Position numbers and translations under genes: made by a program. 64,000 nt of DNA from Pseudanabaena sp. (GTDB lineage Bacteria; Cyanobacteriota; Cyanobacteriia; Pseudanabaenales; Pseudanabaenaceae), in contig QBMK01000007.1 of NCBI GenBank assembly GCA_003249035.1, forward strand, positions 62,001 to 126,000. Reading direction: 5' to 3'. Under the pieces are notes generated by a model that did no database searches, was not told where the DNA came from, and saw only the letters and a list, made by a program, of their open reading frames with translations. Below, in pieces: positions 1 through 13,200 of the stretch; position 1 is the stretch's first letter, and each line of letters starts with the position of its first letter.

Positions 1-287
1 CGTACTTACTCAATACCCAAATAAAAGACTCACTTTGTGGCACAAAAGCAATCTCTCGCCAAAACTATCAAAAGTTAGCCGCAAATCGACACTTCTTTGG
101 AGACTTTGATCCTTTTGGAGACTTTGATCTACTCTTGGGGGCTGCCAAGTTAGGATTAAAAATTATGGATATTCCAGTCCGATACTTCCCTCGCACCTAT
201 GGAAAATCCAACATACGCCACGTAAAAGAAGGGCTGATACTGCTAAAAATGTGTTTTTATGTAGCAAGAAAAAGTAAATTTATATAA
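1..287 (+). CDS. Glycosyltransferase family 2, C-terminal fragment
   Basis: The reading frame is open from the left edge and stops at 285-287, giving about 94 residues of a protein whose N-terminus lies outside the window. The visible part includes SLCGTKA, GDFDPFGDFDLLLGAAKLG and a basic RYFPRTYGKSNI segment. This is the usual C-terminal half of cyanobacterial dolichol-phosphate-mannose-synthase-like GT2 enzymes, which move a sugar from a nucleotide donor to a lipid or glycan acceptor. The doubled GDFD motif is normal for this family. It converges on the methyltransferase gene, with only 6 nt between the two stop codons, and belongs to the glycan cluster that continues to 4 kb. The family call is firm; the substrate is unknown. 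Confidence 0.8.
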   Translation, partial: YLLNTQIKDSLCGTKAISRQNYQKLAANRHFFGDFDPFGDFDLLLGAAKLGLKIMDIPVRYFPRTYGKSNIRHVKEGLILLKMCFYVARKSKFI

Positions 288-293
288 ATAAGT

Positions 294-998
294 TTATATA
301 AATTTCTTGCCGATTAATAGGACTGACTTACCAGCACGATAGCTAATTAGAGGATCGACTAGCCGAGATAGAGAAACCATAAATTTATCCCAAATTAAAA
401 TTTGGTTTGAGCTTGGTTTACTTTGTTTTAGCAAATGTCGATTGCCTAGATTTGCTAAAAGCCCTATAGAGTCTAGATATACAAGTTTAATTATTTGAAT
501 ATTATCGGGCATCACTGCCTTTAATGAGGATTTGTCGTAACGACGAAAATGACCAACGGCAATATCAAAGGGAGAAAACAACCATTGATGGGCAGGGCAT
601 AAAACAATCAAATATCCACCAATATTCAGTCGTTGAACAACCTGCTTAATTTCTTTTTTGTCATCATCAATATGTTCTAGAACATCAAGATATAAAATTG
701 AATCAAATAGCTGCTCCTCAAGTAAATCAATAGTCCCATTTTGAGCTTGGCAATTTTGTATTGAATGAGAGCTAATGGCGATTTGAAGAGCCGCAAATAA
801 TTTGTAATCTGGCTCTAGACAAAGCCATTGAAGGCATTGAGGATTATGAAGCAAATTTGTGTTGCTACCGATTCCTGCTCCTACTTCTAAAATGTTCCCT
901 TTAATATATTTTATTAAGTAATCTTTAATGTATTTTTTCCAGTTTTTGGCCTTGGCAAACAGTTCTAACTCTGTTCCGATATATATAAATTCACTCAT
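294..998 (-). CDS. Class I SAM-dependent methyltransferase
   Basis: A 234-residue protein with a Rossmann-type methyltransferase core. Motif I is ILEVGAGIGS near residues 36-45, an acidic strand-end CLEPD follows, and YLDVLEHIDDD near residues 103-113 is the motif IV/post-IV region. This layout is typical of the Methyltransf_11/23 group, which often modifies glycan or lipid intermediates in surface polysaccharide clusters. It is the last gene of a minus-strand unit, 42 nt after the GT2 gene, and converges with a second GT2 gene. The acceptor cannot be read from sequence. A role in decorating a glycan or polyprenyl-linked intermediate is inferred from the neighbours. Confidence 0.8.
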   Translation of the reverse strand: MSEFIYIGTELELFAKAKNWKKYIKDYLIKYIKGNILEVGAGIGSNTNLLHNPQCLQWLCLEPDYKLFAALQIAISSHSIQNCQAQNGTIDLLEEQLFDSILYLDVLEHIDDDKKEIKQVVQRLNIGGYLIVLCPAHQWLFSPFDIAVGHFRRYDKSSLKAVMPDNIQIIKLVYLDSIGLLANLGNRHLLKQSKPSSNQILIWDKFMVSLSRLVDPLISYRAGKSVLLIGKKFI

Positions 999-1040
999 GA
1001 CTGGTTAGTTGTGATAGTTGATCTAAATTTAGTTAGTGGA

Positions 1041-2030
1041 CTAAAGATTGTGGGTATTTGCATCCTGCAAGATCTTATTACTTAATCCTCCTATTTCTTT
1101 GAGAGTATATATAGGTCGTCTTTTGACTTCTTCGTATATACGACCAATGTACTCACCTAATATGCCAATACAGATAAGTTGTACAGCCCCTAAAAAGAAG
1201 ACGGAGACTGTTATCATTGCAAAGCCTATAAATTGACTATTTGGATCGGTAAGTCGCCAATAGATGACTAGTCCAATCATCACGATCGCAAAGATAGCAG
1301 TAATTAGTCCTAGATAGGTAGCTAATCGGAGTGGAACCCGCGAGAATGAAACGATGCCATCAATGGCTAATGATACAAGTTTTGCGAAAGGATATTTTGA
1401 CTCGCCTGCAAGACGACCGTCACGCTCATAGGAGATTGCTGTCTGTTTAAACCCGGTCCAGGCACGAAGTCCTCTTACATACCTATTTCTCTCTGGCATT
1501 GCATTTAGAGCCTCAATCACCTGTCGATCCATCAAACAGAAATCTCCAGTATCAATGGGAATGTCAACATCTGCTAAACGCCGAAGAATCCGATAAAAAA
1601 GATAAACTGATAAACGCTTAAAACAAGACTCATCTTTTCGGCCTATACGCTGAGCATAGACAATTTTGAAGCCCTCATGCCAAAGCTTTAACATATCAGG
1701 AACTAACTCTGGTGGGTCTTGCAAGTCTGCATCCATAACGATCGCTACTTGTCCTTGAACAAAATTTAGCCCAGCAGTCACAGCGATTTGATGACCAAAA
1801 TTCCGAGCGAAACTGATATATCTAACTCTTGGATCTTTGTTTCTAAGTTCTTGGATCATGTTTAATGAGCGATCGCTACTACCATCATCAACAAGAATTA
1901 TTTCTGACTCAAGGGCTAATTGACTCATTACTTTACTAAGGCGATCGTAAAGTTGCGTGATGGTATCTTCCTCATTGTAGATAGGAATTACTAATGAATA
2001 AATTAGATTAGGATCTTGTGAAGAAATCAT
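1041..2030 (-). CDS. GtrB/DPM1-like glycosyltransferase family 2
   Basis: A GT2 enzyme of about 329 residues with a GT-A fold: [11 protein letters not shown] at the N-terminus, ILVDDGSSD, and a [10 protein letters not shown] segment carrying the metal-binding acidic motif. Two hydrophobic helices near the C-terminus ([18 protein letters not shown] and an [20 protein letters not shown]-like stretch) match the polyprenyl-phosphate sugar transferase type (GtrB, ArnC). These load a sugar on undecaprenyl phosphate at the inner membrane face. I start at the second Met (2030). The upstream Met at 2051 would overlap the preceding gene by 16 nt, and family members normally begin just before [15 protein letters not shown]. 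Its likely partner is the membrane GT-C-like protein directly upstream. Confidence 0.87.
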   Translation of the reverse strand: MISSQDPNLIYSLVIPIYNEEDTITQLYDRLSKVMSQLALESEIILVDDGSSDRSLNMIQELRNKDPRVRYISFARNFGHQIAVTAGLNFVQGQVAIVMDADLQDPPELVPDMLKLWHEGFKIVYAQRIGRKDESCFKRLSVYLFYRILRRLADVDIPIDTGDFCLMDRQVIEALNAMPERNRYVRGLRAWTGFKQTAISYERDGRLAGESKYPFAKLVSLAIDGIVSFSRVPLRLATYLGLITAIFAIVMIGLVIYWRLTDPNSQFIGFAMITVSVFFLGAVQLICIGILGEYIGRIYEEVKRRPIYTLKEIGGLSNKILQDANTHNL

Positions 2031-2035
2031 ATTTG

Positions 2036-4036
2036 CTATCTTGGCTCCCATATATTTAGTTCATAATTCTGTAATGTGAATAACATAGGGGATTGTAATG
2101 TTTTAGTTTTTTGATAATATTCCTTAACTAAATCCTCGGAAATAAATGGTGAATAGTTATTTGATAAAACGATGAGATCAAACTGTTTGGTTCTGATACT
2201 TTGATTAATATTTTCTTTATAGTTTTTGAAATGGTCTTGCGATTTTTTGTCTGGGGGAAATGGTATCCCAAAAGTTTTACGAGATTTGATGCCATCGCTA
2301 AAATACTCTGATAATCCTGAATCATATACAGGTTTGTTTTGTTCAACCAGTAAAGATGCGATCGCAGGGGAATTAAATATATTGTTATGTTCCGCAATGA
2401 GATTACGCAAAATCAACCAATCTTCAGTGCCGTAGGTAAATTCAAACAAAAAATCATTAGCAGTAAGAGTAAACAAGTTTAATATGATTAAAGATGAAAA
2501 TACTAAACGATAAAAATTATTTGCGATTGAATTTAGAATCGTTTCTATTCTGGGAATTGAGACTAAACTTGATTGTAGATTTTGGGTTAAAGATATCTTT
2601 AATGGAGATCGCCATTTATCATCGAGAAATTTAAATATCAAGATGATTAAAAAAGGAGAAATGAGCTGATGAATATAGATCAACCAGTTACCTCGATGAT
2701 GCCCCATTCTGGCGAAGAAAATAAACATTGACATGCACAAGCAAAATACAACAAAATCAATATTTAAATTAGGATTTGTATGTTCACCTTGCTCTTGTTT
2801 TTGTGTATTAGCAAGTTTTTTGTTTCTTATAAGCGGCTCATTTAAATTAGCCATATCAAAGCTAACATTAGTAGAAAAAATATTTAAATTAAATTGATTA
2901 GGGCTATTGTGTCTTTTTGTAAGTAGATTTAAGTAAATCAGGAATGTATGTATTAAGTAAATTGAAAATATAGTCAGAGATATAATGCTTAAGCCCATAT
3001 TATGACTTATGTAGCTAGAAAATTGAATAATTGAGAAGTAAGGGTCATTTAGGAGATCATTGCCAATTGGAGCATTTAAATGTGCAAAAAATGTATTGTT
3101 AAAATATGATTCAAATAAAAAATTAGTAGTTAATACTGTTATAAGTAAAGCCACTAGAGACAATAATCCGTATTTGATACTGCTAAGTTTTGACTTAAAT
3201 ATGAATAGATATAAAAATATATAGGGGATTAATAGAAAGAAGTATGGCTTAGTTAATAGCCCTAATATTCCTAATATAATGCTGACTATAAGACTAGTTG
3301 TAGAAAACTGGTATTGCCACGGGATAAATAATCCACATAAAAATATAAATAGCCCTAAGCCATCTGGTCTTGCTAAGGGATTAACTAAATATATAAGTTG
3401 ATAGTATAAGATGATGCTTCCACTCAGGCATAACAAAAATGATATTTTTAGTTGTTTATACATTAGCCAAAATAGACCAATACATGTTGAAATAATAAAA
3501 ATTGCCGTTACTGCTCTATGGACAGGTAAGTTAACACCAAATATTTTGGCAAATGGATAAACAATTAAATGATAAAAAATTCCATATACATTAGTGAACT
3601 GTGGTTGATTTACTAAATCATATAGATTTACTCCAGTAAATAATGATTTAGTACTTAATAAAATTGCACCTTCCCTAAACTCATTTTGAAAAGGATTAAC
3701 AATAATTTTGTAATGATTTAGTAAAAGCTTAACTAAAAAATATCCTAAAACCAAGAAAAAGCATCCTTCAAAAACAGATTGAATCGGCTGTTTATCTATT
3801 TTGGAAAATATATCTCTAGATACTTCTCTATATATATTTGCGGTTTTTCTTCTGATCGTATATATCGCTAGCTGATGTAGAGATCGCCCTCGATCGTTCA
3901 ATATGTTGATTTCGATGAAATGAAAATCACGATCGCACGGAAAAATTTCTTGACAATCAGCACATATATAATGATTTTTGGTGTGTGATTCCCCACAAAT
4001 TATTGCTTCAGTTCCACCACATTGAGGACATTGCAT
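2036..4036 (-). CDS. Multi-pass GT-C-like membrane protein with N-terminal zinc ribbon
   Basis: A 666-residue protein. Residues 3-28 form a zinc ribbon (CPQC then CADC). After a linker of about 60 residues there are ten or so hydrophobic segments from about residue 92 to 535, then a soluble C-terminus of about 130 residues. [11 protein letters not shown] segment after the first membrane helix resembles the acidic first-loop motif of polyprenyl-phosphate-sugar-dependent GT-C transferases (GT39/GT83 type). The family assignment is moderate because similarity is only visible by pattern. It is first in the minus-strand unit with the GT2 and methyltransferase genes, and divergent from hpsA across a 237-nt gap that must hold promoters for both. 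The zinc ribbon fused to this type of transferase is unusual. Confidence 0.65.
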   Translation of the reverse strand: MQCPQCGGTEAIICGESHTKNHYICADCQEIFPCDRDFHFIEINILNDRGRSLHQLAIYTIRRKTANIYREVSRDIFSKIDKQPIQSVFEGCFFLVLGYFLVKLLLNHYKIIVNPFQNEFREGAILLSTKSLFTGVNLYDLVNQPQFTNVYGIFYHLIVYPFAKIFGVNLPVHRAVTAIFIISTCIGLFWLMYKQLKISFLLCLSGSIILYYQLIYLVNPLARPDGLGLFIFLCGLFIPWQYQFSTTSLIVSIILGILGLLTKPYFFLLIPYIFLYLFIFKSKLSSIKYGLLSLVALLITVLTTNFLFESYFNNTFFAHLNAPIGNDLLNDPYFSIIQFSSYISHNMGLSIISLTIFSIYLIHTFLIYLNLLTKRHNSPNQFNLNIFSTNVSFDMANLNEPLIRNKKLANTQKQEQGEHTNPNLNIDFVVFCLCMSMFIFFARMGHHRGNWLIYIHQLISPFLIILIFKFLDDKWRSPLKISLTQNLQSSLVSIPRIETILNSIANNFYRLVFSSLIILNLFTLTANDFLFEFTYGTEDWLILRNLIAEHNNIFNSPAIASLLVEQNKPVYDSGLSEYFSDGIKSRKTFGIPFPPDKKSQDHFKNYKENINQSIRTKQFDLIVLSNNYSPFISEDLVKEYYQKTKTLQSPMLFTLQNYELNIWEPR

Positions 4037-4285
4037 ATATTAATCAAATAATTATTTAGGTAATTGAATTACAGCATAGTTGTAATAATTTTTTTCATAT
4101 TAGCTTGCGTCAATGTAAAAATAAAACGAATATTATTCTCACTTGTATCGATCAAAATGTCGCAAGGCGCTTAGTAATTGGCAAGGAGTAGAGTTATTTC
4201 CTTAATATTTAGAAGGAATTATCAAATTACATGCAACTTTTGTAACCTGCTTGGGTAATATATTGCAGTCAGGTTGGTAAAAGTT
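4037..4285. promoter_or_regulatory. Divergent intergenic region before hpsA
   Basis: This AT-rich gap separates two divergent start codons, so promoters for the glycosyltransferase unit and for hpsA should lie here. I could not pick a confident -35/-10 pair. The ribosome binding site for the hpsA ATG at 4286 is weak. Confidence 0.4.
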
Positions 4286-7200
4286 ATGTCTGATTCTAAG
4301 CAAAGCCGTAAAATTAATCGCTTTTTCGCCGAATTTATCGCCAAGTTGAGAAAATGGCTAAATAAGCTAGGCAGCCCAATTCGTATTAGTCGGCGCTTTG
4401 TGCGGCAATTGCTTGGCGCAACCAAGAATCAACGAAAGGGCGGGGCGGCTGGATTCGTATTGCCAACAGTGGTATTGGTTACTTTGGTGGTTACCTTGTT
4501 AGTGGTAACAACTGTATCAACATCTTCTAAACGGGCGGAAACTGCAGCTAGTGGTAGGGTAGAGGCGGTTTTTCAAAGCGCCGGCAAGGCTGTCATCGAT
4601 CGCGCTATAGCCAAAATCGATGGGCTTTTTAGTGATGGCAAATTACCGCGAACCACACCAACTGAACTGACCTTAGACAGTGTGATCACTAGCGATAGTG
4701 GCAAGTATACTTTGTCTGACGAGACTCGCTTACAACTAGTTTATGACTTTAAATCTCCTACCTTGCAAGTTCCGGATGGAAAGATCAACTATACTAATTC
4801 TCAAATCGAGAATAAAGAATATGTCTCCACGGCTTGGAAGTTCCCAATTGATACAGACAACAATGGGCTGTTCGATTCTTATGGCTTATACAGCATTCTC
4901 TTTCGCACTCGGCCCCCATCTGTTAGTGATCGCCCTGTAATAGCTCTCGAGTCAAGAGCATTGCCGATGGATGAGACTACACTCTCAGGCGCTTGTGTCG
5001 CGACTGGCGGGGTTACAAACATTGCTGGGGATGGTGGCTGGACAATCTCTAGTGACAACACCCTTCGTAAATCAATCTTCGTATATGCAGTTACAGTTCC
5101 CATTAAAGATTCGGAAAGTTTTCCTACCGATCCAATTCTTCGTCAAAACTATGAAGTTTATAATGGCGTAAATTCCATTAGTGCTGTCGAACTTCAACAA
5201 GACCGCGCCCGATCGCCTCAAAATAATAATGCGGTTTTCTTTGAAGGAGATACAGAACTCGTTAATATCGCTACTTTCCGTCTGAATGGAAGAATTTATA
5301 GTGCAGGCAACCTCATGGTTGGGGCAGCACAAAGCAACCCGATTACACTTTATCAAGTCAGTAGTTCTGGTGGCACGGCTGCCAATGGAGTTACCGCTGA
5401 CCCCAACCTGTTCGGTTCTTGCTATTACTTGAAAAAGAATAGTGAAATCGTAGTCGCTGGTAACGTGGTAGAAGGAGATGCCGTTATCAGTGATACTGCT
5501 AGCTTGTCTAATACCGCTGCAAAAGTCAACGTGCATCTATTCCGTGGAGCTGGCGTACCGCCTGTAGCAACAGTATTGGGATCCACTGGGATCAAACAAC
5601 TTGATGAAACTAACCAAAGTGTCAATAGCACTGTAGCGGGTAACCTGAGCTCTGACTTAGCACTCAATGACTTTGCATTCAATAATCGAATTGGAGCACT
5701 CGTAGACGCAGCTGTTGCTCTCCGTGGTCAGGCTTCGGTTAGCTTCCCATTACCTGCTAACTTTGGCACTAGCAACCTCAGCTATGTTGGTGTCAAAGAT
5801 CCTACCTCAGTCCAACAAGATCTTGTCAATCGGATTAAAGACGAAGCCCTATCTTCACAGCCAGAGGTAAATACAGCTAGACGTGCAGCTTATGCGGCTT
5901 ATTTTGGCGAACGCATTCGCAAAGTTTCCTTCCGCGAAGTTCCATTTGGACAAGTGGATCCTTTGCTTCCTCCCTCCCTCACTCCAATCCCTGGATCTGA
6001 CGCAACCCAACCGCCAGAGCTCGCACCACCTATTAGATGGATGCTACCTATTTATGCTAATGCTAACTTTGGCAAATCTATTGGTGCTTTTAATCTGGGG
6101 TCGGGGGCTGGATTTGATGTTAATGCTGTAAATAATCGGGCGGTTGCAATTTTAGATGCGGCTACTGGTTTCACATTGCTCAATACAACACCCAGCAGGC
6201 TCGATTTATCTGCTGGCGATCCCACTAACGTTGCTACAGGCAACGAAAAGATGATCGGCGATCGCATTTTGGTCGGGAATGGGTTGCCAGCTAAGTGGCT
6301 AAAGTTCAATACAATTACTAATGTTCTGGAGTTTATAGGTGGCAGCGAATCTAACCCGATCTCTAACAATTCCTCTGTATTTTGGAATGACCCTGATGAA
6401 GGCACATCTGGCACAGAGCCACGCTATCGGGAGACTCGAGCGATTCCTCTTAGCAACCTTGGTGTTTCCGATCGCGGCGGCTTCTGGGAAATATCGGCGA
6501 CGCTCGATCCTGCGGTCACCGATCCCCTAAACCCGGCTGCTTTAACTCCAGACACTTCTCCGAGAGTTGGTGGCTTAAGAGTAGTCACCAATGCAGGTAT
6601 CTACAGTAGCCTTCCAACTAAGACTTTCTTGCCACGTTTCCGAACAGGAGTTCCTGATAATCGCACAAGTGCCACAGCTTCAGTTATCAGCATAGACGAA
6701 TCTAGCGTTCCACTCTGGAATGGCAGACCGATTGACAATCCGATTACAGATATTGATGAGACAAAGTTTGCCCAAGTAAGTGGTTGCAGTGCCACATCAA
6801 CAGCCCCAGACAAAGGCTGTACAGATGATGGCAGAAACTATGTAGTCTGGCCAGACTCGATGCCCATGACAAATAGTGACACCACTGACGCGCGCAAGGG
6901 CGATCTGCAAATGCGCGCCACGGCAGTCTATCACTACAAATTTGACGCTTATAATCCGATCGGTGCACCAACTAATTACCAAACCCCGATTGCTTGTGTC
7001 AGCAGTTATTACGATCCTTCAACTCCAACAACCGCCAAAAATGCATCTACGGCTCCATGGAATAATGCAGTAGGAGGACGCTCTAACAACGGGCTTGTTT
7101 ACACTGTTGATAGGACTGCATCTTCCACAGATGTCTCCTTTAGTGGCATCGCATACGATGCTGCATCTGGATTGTTTTATAACACTTCAGTTAGTACACC

Positions 7201-10200
7201 TGCTACTGGGGTCTTTAAGTTTAATAATATAGCTAGAGATCCTTCATTCGGCACGAATACTTCCAATCCATATGGGGAGAGACTCGCCTATCAAGCTAAT
7301 CTGATCTTCCCTAATGGAAGATTTGCGAACGAGCCATTAAGAGAGGTTCTCAAGAAAATTATTGTTGATAAAGCTGTGACTAATGCTCCTGCAGCAGGAC
7401 TGACGCTTCCCCAGCAATCCACCCTTGACTCAAATCTCTGTGCTTTACAGATTCTAGATGGCACTGTCACGCTTGCAAATACAAGTTCCACTTCTGCCAA
7501 TATTACATTAAGCCCCCTAACCTTACTTGAGATACCTCATGGAACTTTCCGTGAAAGCTCCTTTTTAGATGGCAGAGAAGTCAAGTCGCTGAACCGTAAC
7601 GAATCACTTACCGAGGGTGCTAATGGTAATAGTGCCAATGGATTAGCTAGCGCTGCTAAAAATCGTGGCGACATCTACGATCTTGAAGTTGAGCAACGCC
7701 AACCTCTCGAAATTCGCGCTACAGACATTGATTTTGATCGACTCAGAGGCTCGAAGGTAACTGGTGGCAATAATACTGGTGTACCGACAGACTATCTACT
7801 ACCTTACAGTGGCATCGTTTATGCCACTCGTGAAGATGCTCTCGAAGACCGTAGCTATTTCTCTAGGGCTACTGCTGCACAGACCTGCCCCAATCCTACG
7901 GCGCTTAATCCTAATCCTAATCCTAAAGTACCCGCTATTGACGATCCTTGTCCAACTTCTGACGATGTACGCAAAAACCTTAGCTCCACTGATTTCCTAC
8001 TCGATCCAACTCGTAAACCCAGCAGCATTCGCTTGATTAATGGCTATCGACTCTGGCGTAGCTCTCTCAACACGGCTAATCTTAATCTGCCTAATAATGT
8101 AGCGGTTTCTAGTACGACTTATGCTAGTTTCCCTTGGACAGAAGCAACTAAGGGTGAAAAAGGCTTAACTCTCGTTTCTAATTTGCCAGTATATGTCAAG
8201 GCTCAGTTCGATCCAACTCAAACCTTTACAGCTTCGCCGACAGACGAAACTAATACAACTATTCCTGGATTTAATAAGCATACAAAACAAGAGTTTACAA
8301 AGCTACTCAAGGAGGACACAGCAGATCTTACAAATGTCTGGAGTAACTTCTATGAGAGACATGCTAACAACGGGGCTAATGATAAACTCGATCCTAACTT
8401 TGCTTGTCGCCCTAGCTCTAATCCCAACTGTACAGTAGGAGATCAATGGCGACCTGCTACGGTTTTGGCTGATGCCGTAACCGTCTTATCAGCGAACTTT
8501 CGTGATGGCTACCGTACTGATGGTGACTACGATCTTCGCAACAACTCCAATACCTCTACTAGCTTGAACTGGCAATCGCAGCTTAATCCTATCGCAGAGA
8601 AAATCAAAGACAGCAGCTATGTAATCGACTCGCGCAGGATTGGCTTCTTTAATAACAGTTTTGTAACTAGCTCGAATTGGCTCAGTGCTACTAATTCTGA
8701 TGGTCTGACAGGCACAACTTCGCCTCTATGGATGGGCAATCCTAATGCTACGATTCCTGTCAATGGGAACCTAGCTAGCTACAATGCTAATGGCGTTTCT
8801 CCTGTTCAGCGTCGTCTCAACTTTAATGAATACGGCATGGAAATTTGCCGCAAAATTCCTCTGAGTGAATGTACTTTTTCTGATTGGGTCAAGGATGGTG
8901 CTGGTACAACTGTATTACCCACAGCTACTACTGCAGCACCTACTCCGCCAACTTCCAATGGCGCACCTCGCTATGTTTCACCTGTTGATTCGCGTTATGC
9001 CCGTCGCGTTTCTTTCTTGCGATTTGACGATCTTTACAAAGATGGCAATCAACAGTTGATATTCTCAAATTCCTGCCCTTCTAATAATGCGAGTTTGACA
9101 TGGCCATTGGTTATTGGGGTCTCCAGTGGTGACTCTGCTGCTGGATATACTTATCCTCAAATTTTAGGTGGACTTACGGGACCTTTTGATTTAACTACTG
9201 GGGTGCGAAGAAATAGTTATGGCACTGTGCCATGTCCTGAGCAAGGAACCACAATTAGTTTAGGAGGCGACGTAAATTTGGTAGAAGGTCGCCGTCGCGA
9301 TCAAAACATTAACCTTTTAAATGGAAATGTACTACAGACCTTAGAAGCTCAGCTTGGAAGCGATAGTTTGCCTGTCCCTGACTTTTTAAATGCAACAAGT
9401 GTTACAAATGCTAACGACACTCCAACCAGTACAGTCCCTCCGTTACCAACTAATCGTGGAAACCGCAGTACCAATAATGCTGTTTACAGACGTTTTGATT
9501 TTACGGTGAGCATTGCTGATCGTAGTATTTTACCTGCTGGACAATCTGCGCGAGTCAGAGTAACCGTCATTCCCACTACTGCTGTACCTGGTGAGATCGG
9601 ACCAGTCACAGGGCTTCCAACATCAGGGCTGCCCATAACATTCCCCTCAATGGCAGACTCAATAGCAACTGCGCAAACCAAAGCTGACTACGTCAATCGT
9701 CTTTACAATCCTAATCCTCAGGCTCTAAGCTTGAATACACCAACATTGGTCAATATCCAATCAGGTGCTGGTGGAAGCGTTACTGTTGCCCCAACTGCGA
9801 TCTCCAGTCCGATCGCAGTGCCTGCTAATGGTGGGCAATATCCTCGACTCAGAGTTGGTACTAGTACTGGTCTTAATAATGGCAGTCTTGAAACTGTAAA
9901 CCCTGAAGATGCCGTATGTCCTGTGAATCAATATTGTACAGTTGTTACTTGGACTGGACCAACGAATACAACATCCGATCCTCAGACCAAAACTTTATCA
10001 GTCTTAGTTGTTCGAGATAGCGCTAATGAGTCAACAGGTAATGCTACTGATGATTTTATAATACGCATTGACAACCTCAAAGCACCGCTAGTTGGTTATG
10101 GAATTCGACAAGTAACAGGTCGCATTCAGCCTGCTAACGAAGTTCCCGGTTGCGGCACAGGGACTACCTTCACCAACAATGACGATCGCATCATTGCACC

Positions 10201-13200
10201 TGTCGCTTGTGCAACACCAACACCAACGCCAACACCAACACCGACACCAACAATTACACCAACACCAACACCAACGCCAACACCAACGCCGACACCAACA
10301 CCGACACCAACACCGACACCAACACCAACACCGACTCCAATCATTATTCAAACTCTACCGAGCTTCCCTCGCTATAGTTTTTCCCATGGAGCGTTTGGTC
10401 TGCCATTCTCTCTCATAAATTCACCAGCCGCTGCATATCCTTATTACCATGCAAGTGGCGACACCACATTCCGAGGATTTCAACCACCTTCTTTGACAGT
10501 GCCAGTGGCAGGTTCTGAGGTAGGACGATATGTTTGGGGTAACGACATCTTAGTAGATGGTGTTAATGGCGATCTTACTCAAAATGCCGGTGAATCAGAT
10601 AGAGTCTTCCCCGATCTGCCTCCTCGCCCTCAAACATTGGGCGAAGTTCCCATGCTGCCAGGCAATCTAGCAGCAGCTGCGGCTGCGGCTGACCAGATGA
10701 CCACCACCAGACCATCCTCCGTTGATAGGGCTTTGTGGTATAGAACATCAAATAGCGATAGTAACTACATGGGAGAATCGGTCAATATTAGTGTGGGCTC
10801 CGGAAACCTGTTTATTAACAATCCGAGCTTCCCTAATATTGGTACTGGTCCATCTAATTTAAGTAGCACAGGCAGGCTGGTCTTACCTGACACAGATTGT
10901 ATCGATATAAATACTGGGCTTGTAGATGCTCTCTGTTCTAGTAAGACTTATACCTTTGGGAATAATGCGCCTACGGATGCAACTAGCAATCTTCTCAACC
11001 TCAATCTCCCCTATAACCCACACTACCCAAGTGATGCTGCTGGTGCAACCGGCACAAGCTCTACCCAACCAGCCTCAGCTTTTGCGGTATGTGGAGGAAC
11101 TGGTCGCTCATTCGGCTATCAGTCTATTGAGCGAGCGGGACAAACCAATATAACGGGTACAGGTTGCGTGCCAACGACTGCGATCGCTCCGCCGACCAAC
11201 AGACCGGATGAAGCAATTAGGAACTTCCTCGGCACTACAACTACTGGAGGAGTGAGTGGAGCTTTGACAGGAGGTACAGGACTGCGAAGTGCCAAGTTAA
11301 TTCCTGGTAATACTGGTGCTGATGCTTTTGTGGGCTTAGTTCCTGATAGCAGTAGTAGTTCAACCAATGTAGATGTAAATGGTCAACCCATAGCTACTTC
11401 CACGGGCAAAGGAACAATTGCATTTACAGTAAATGCTTCTACTGATACCCTCACAGCATTCCAACCAAATCCGCCAAGTGCTCCTGTTCCTGATTTTGTA
11501 TTTACAAATGGTCAAAAAATTACTTTATATGCTAACGGCGGTAGTACATTACCCAGCCCGCTAGTCTCAGCACCATTGACTCCATACTATGTGCGCGATG
11601 TAGACGCCACTGGCAAAATATTTAGACTTGCGACAACACTAGGTGGACCTGCGATCGACATTACTGATATTGGAGATGGCAACAACAATAATTTTGGTAT
11701 TGGTATCGATCTCTCCTTGAGAGCTACCAACACTTATGCCAATAACCGCGTTCACGTCTATAACCTTGCTCCTAGCAATTTGATTAATGATAAGAATGTT
11801 CTTGGTACAGCTATAGGTGGCTCTCGCACACTTGCGGGCACGCTTACTCTTAGAGCAAACTGTGTCACTGTTAATACAGCGACAGGTGCTGACATTCCTA
11901 GTACTTGTTCGCCAACAAGTATTCGCAGAGGTCCTAGCCCTGTATTCATTTTGATGGGAGATGCAGGCGAAGACTATGTATTGAATGGATTGCGCGTAAG
12001 ACTAGACGGAGTAAATCCTAATGATGTTTTCTGGGTCTTCCCAAGAACTGATACACCACTTGCGACCGTTAGTGCAAATGCAAACGTAAATACTGCCACT
12101 GGCGTAATAACTGTTGCTAATAGCTACAGCGCAGGAAAACCTGTTGTTGTTTCTGGCACTAATATTCCTGCTCCTTTAAGTGCAGGAACTACATACTATG
12201 TTACTAACCCAACTGCAACTACTCTTCAACTTTCAGCCACGCTAAGAGGTACTCCTATTACCTTTAGCCCTATTGTTGGCACTGTCAATCTTACAATTGG
12301 CTCCGAGTCGAATTTGGCTTTTGTTAGTCAATTGGTTAGTAAGGAGACATCTTTTACACCTGCTAATGTAGATATTGCTGCTAATGCTATCTCGTATACC
12401 GCTAGCAATGTGTTAACAGATGCATTTGTTAACGGCGAGCAAGTAACAGTTCTTCCTCCTCCTGTCCCTGGGACTATTCCAGCAGGTCTAACCCCAGGAA
12501 CTACTTACTTTGTAGTTGGAGCCAACGCAACTAGGTTTAGTCTCTCAGCAACGTTAAACGGAACTCCTATTGACATCACTAGTACGGGAACAGCTCCGTT
12601 TACAGTCGCTACTGCAACAAACTCCAGCCGTCCAGCAAATCCAAACATCGTTACTGGCAACTTTATCGGTTCGATACCGACTATAAATAGCTCAGCATCA
12701 AATACAACCAAACTGGCAGTAAAGGATGCTAACTCATCCTTCCGTGGTGTCCGTTTCTTAGGCTTCTTTGGCACTACCTCTACAATCAATACCTCTACGC
12801 TGTTTACAGCGATGACATCAGTTGATCAGCCTGCATTGTTGCCAGTACTCCAGCTTCAAGCGCCAAATGGGACGTTAGGATCGCTCAATCAACCTGGGGC
12901 TGGTAGTGGAGTTAGTGGTACTAACGGAACACCGACAAGTACTACAGGTCAATGGACAATTCGTCCTACTAAGACCGAAGTGAACGTTTATTTTGTTGCT
13001 GGTAGTACACCCTCTAGAAATCGAGTGAGTTATACACTCTCTAACACCGTTAACACTATTGCTGGTATAGCTGCTGGTACTCCAGTTACGAATGCTGGCG
13101 AAACTGGAGGAGGGTTACCCAACTTTATCCGATTGCTAGAAAATTGGCAGAATGTTCCTCTCAAGATTTTGGGTGGATTTATTCAAAATACCAAAAGTAA

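Noticed and set aside
100-140. Apparent tandem duplication of TTTGGAGACTTTGATC
   Set aside because: It encodes the doubled GDFD motif that is normal for this GT2 family.
10088-10418. Long frames on both strands rich in Val-Gly, Cys-Trp or His-Gln
   Set aside because: They are other-frame readings of the hexanucleotide tract that encodes the Thr-Pro linker of hpsA.
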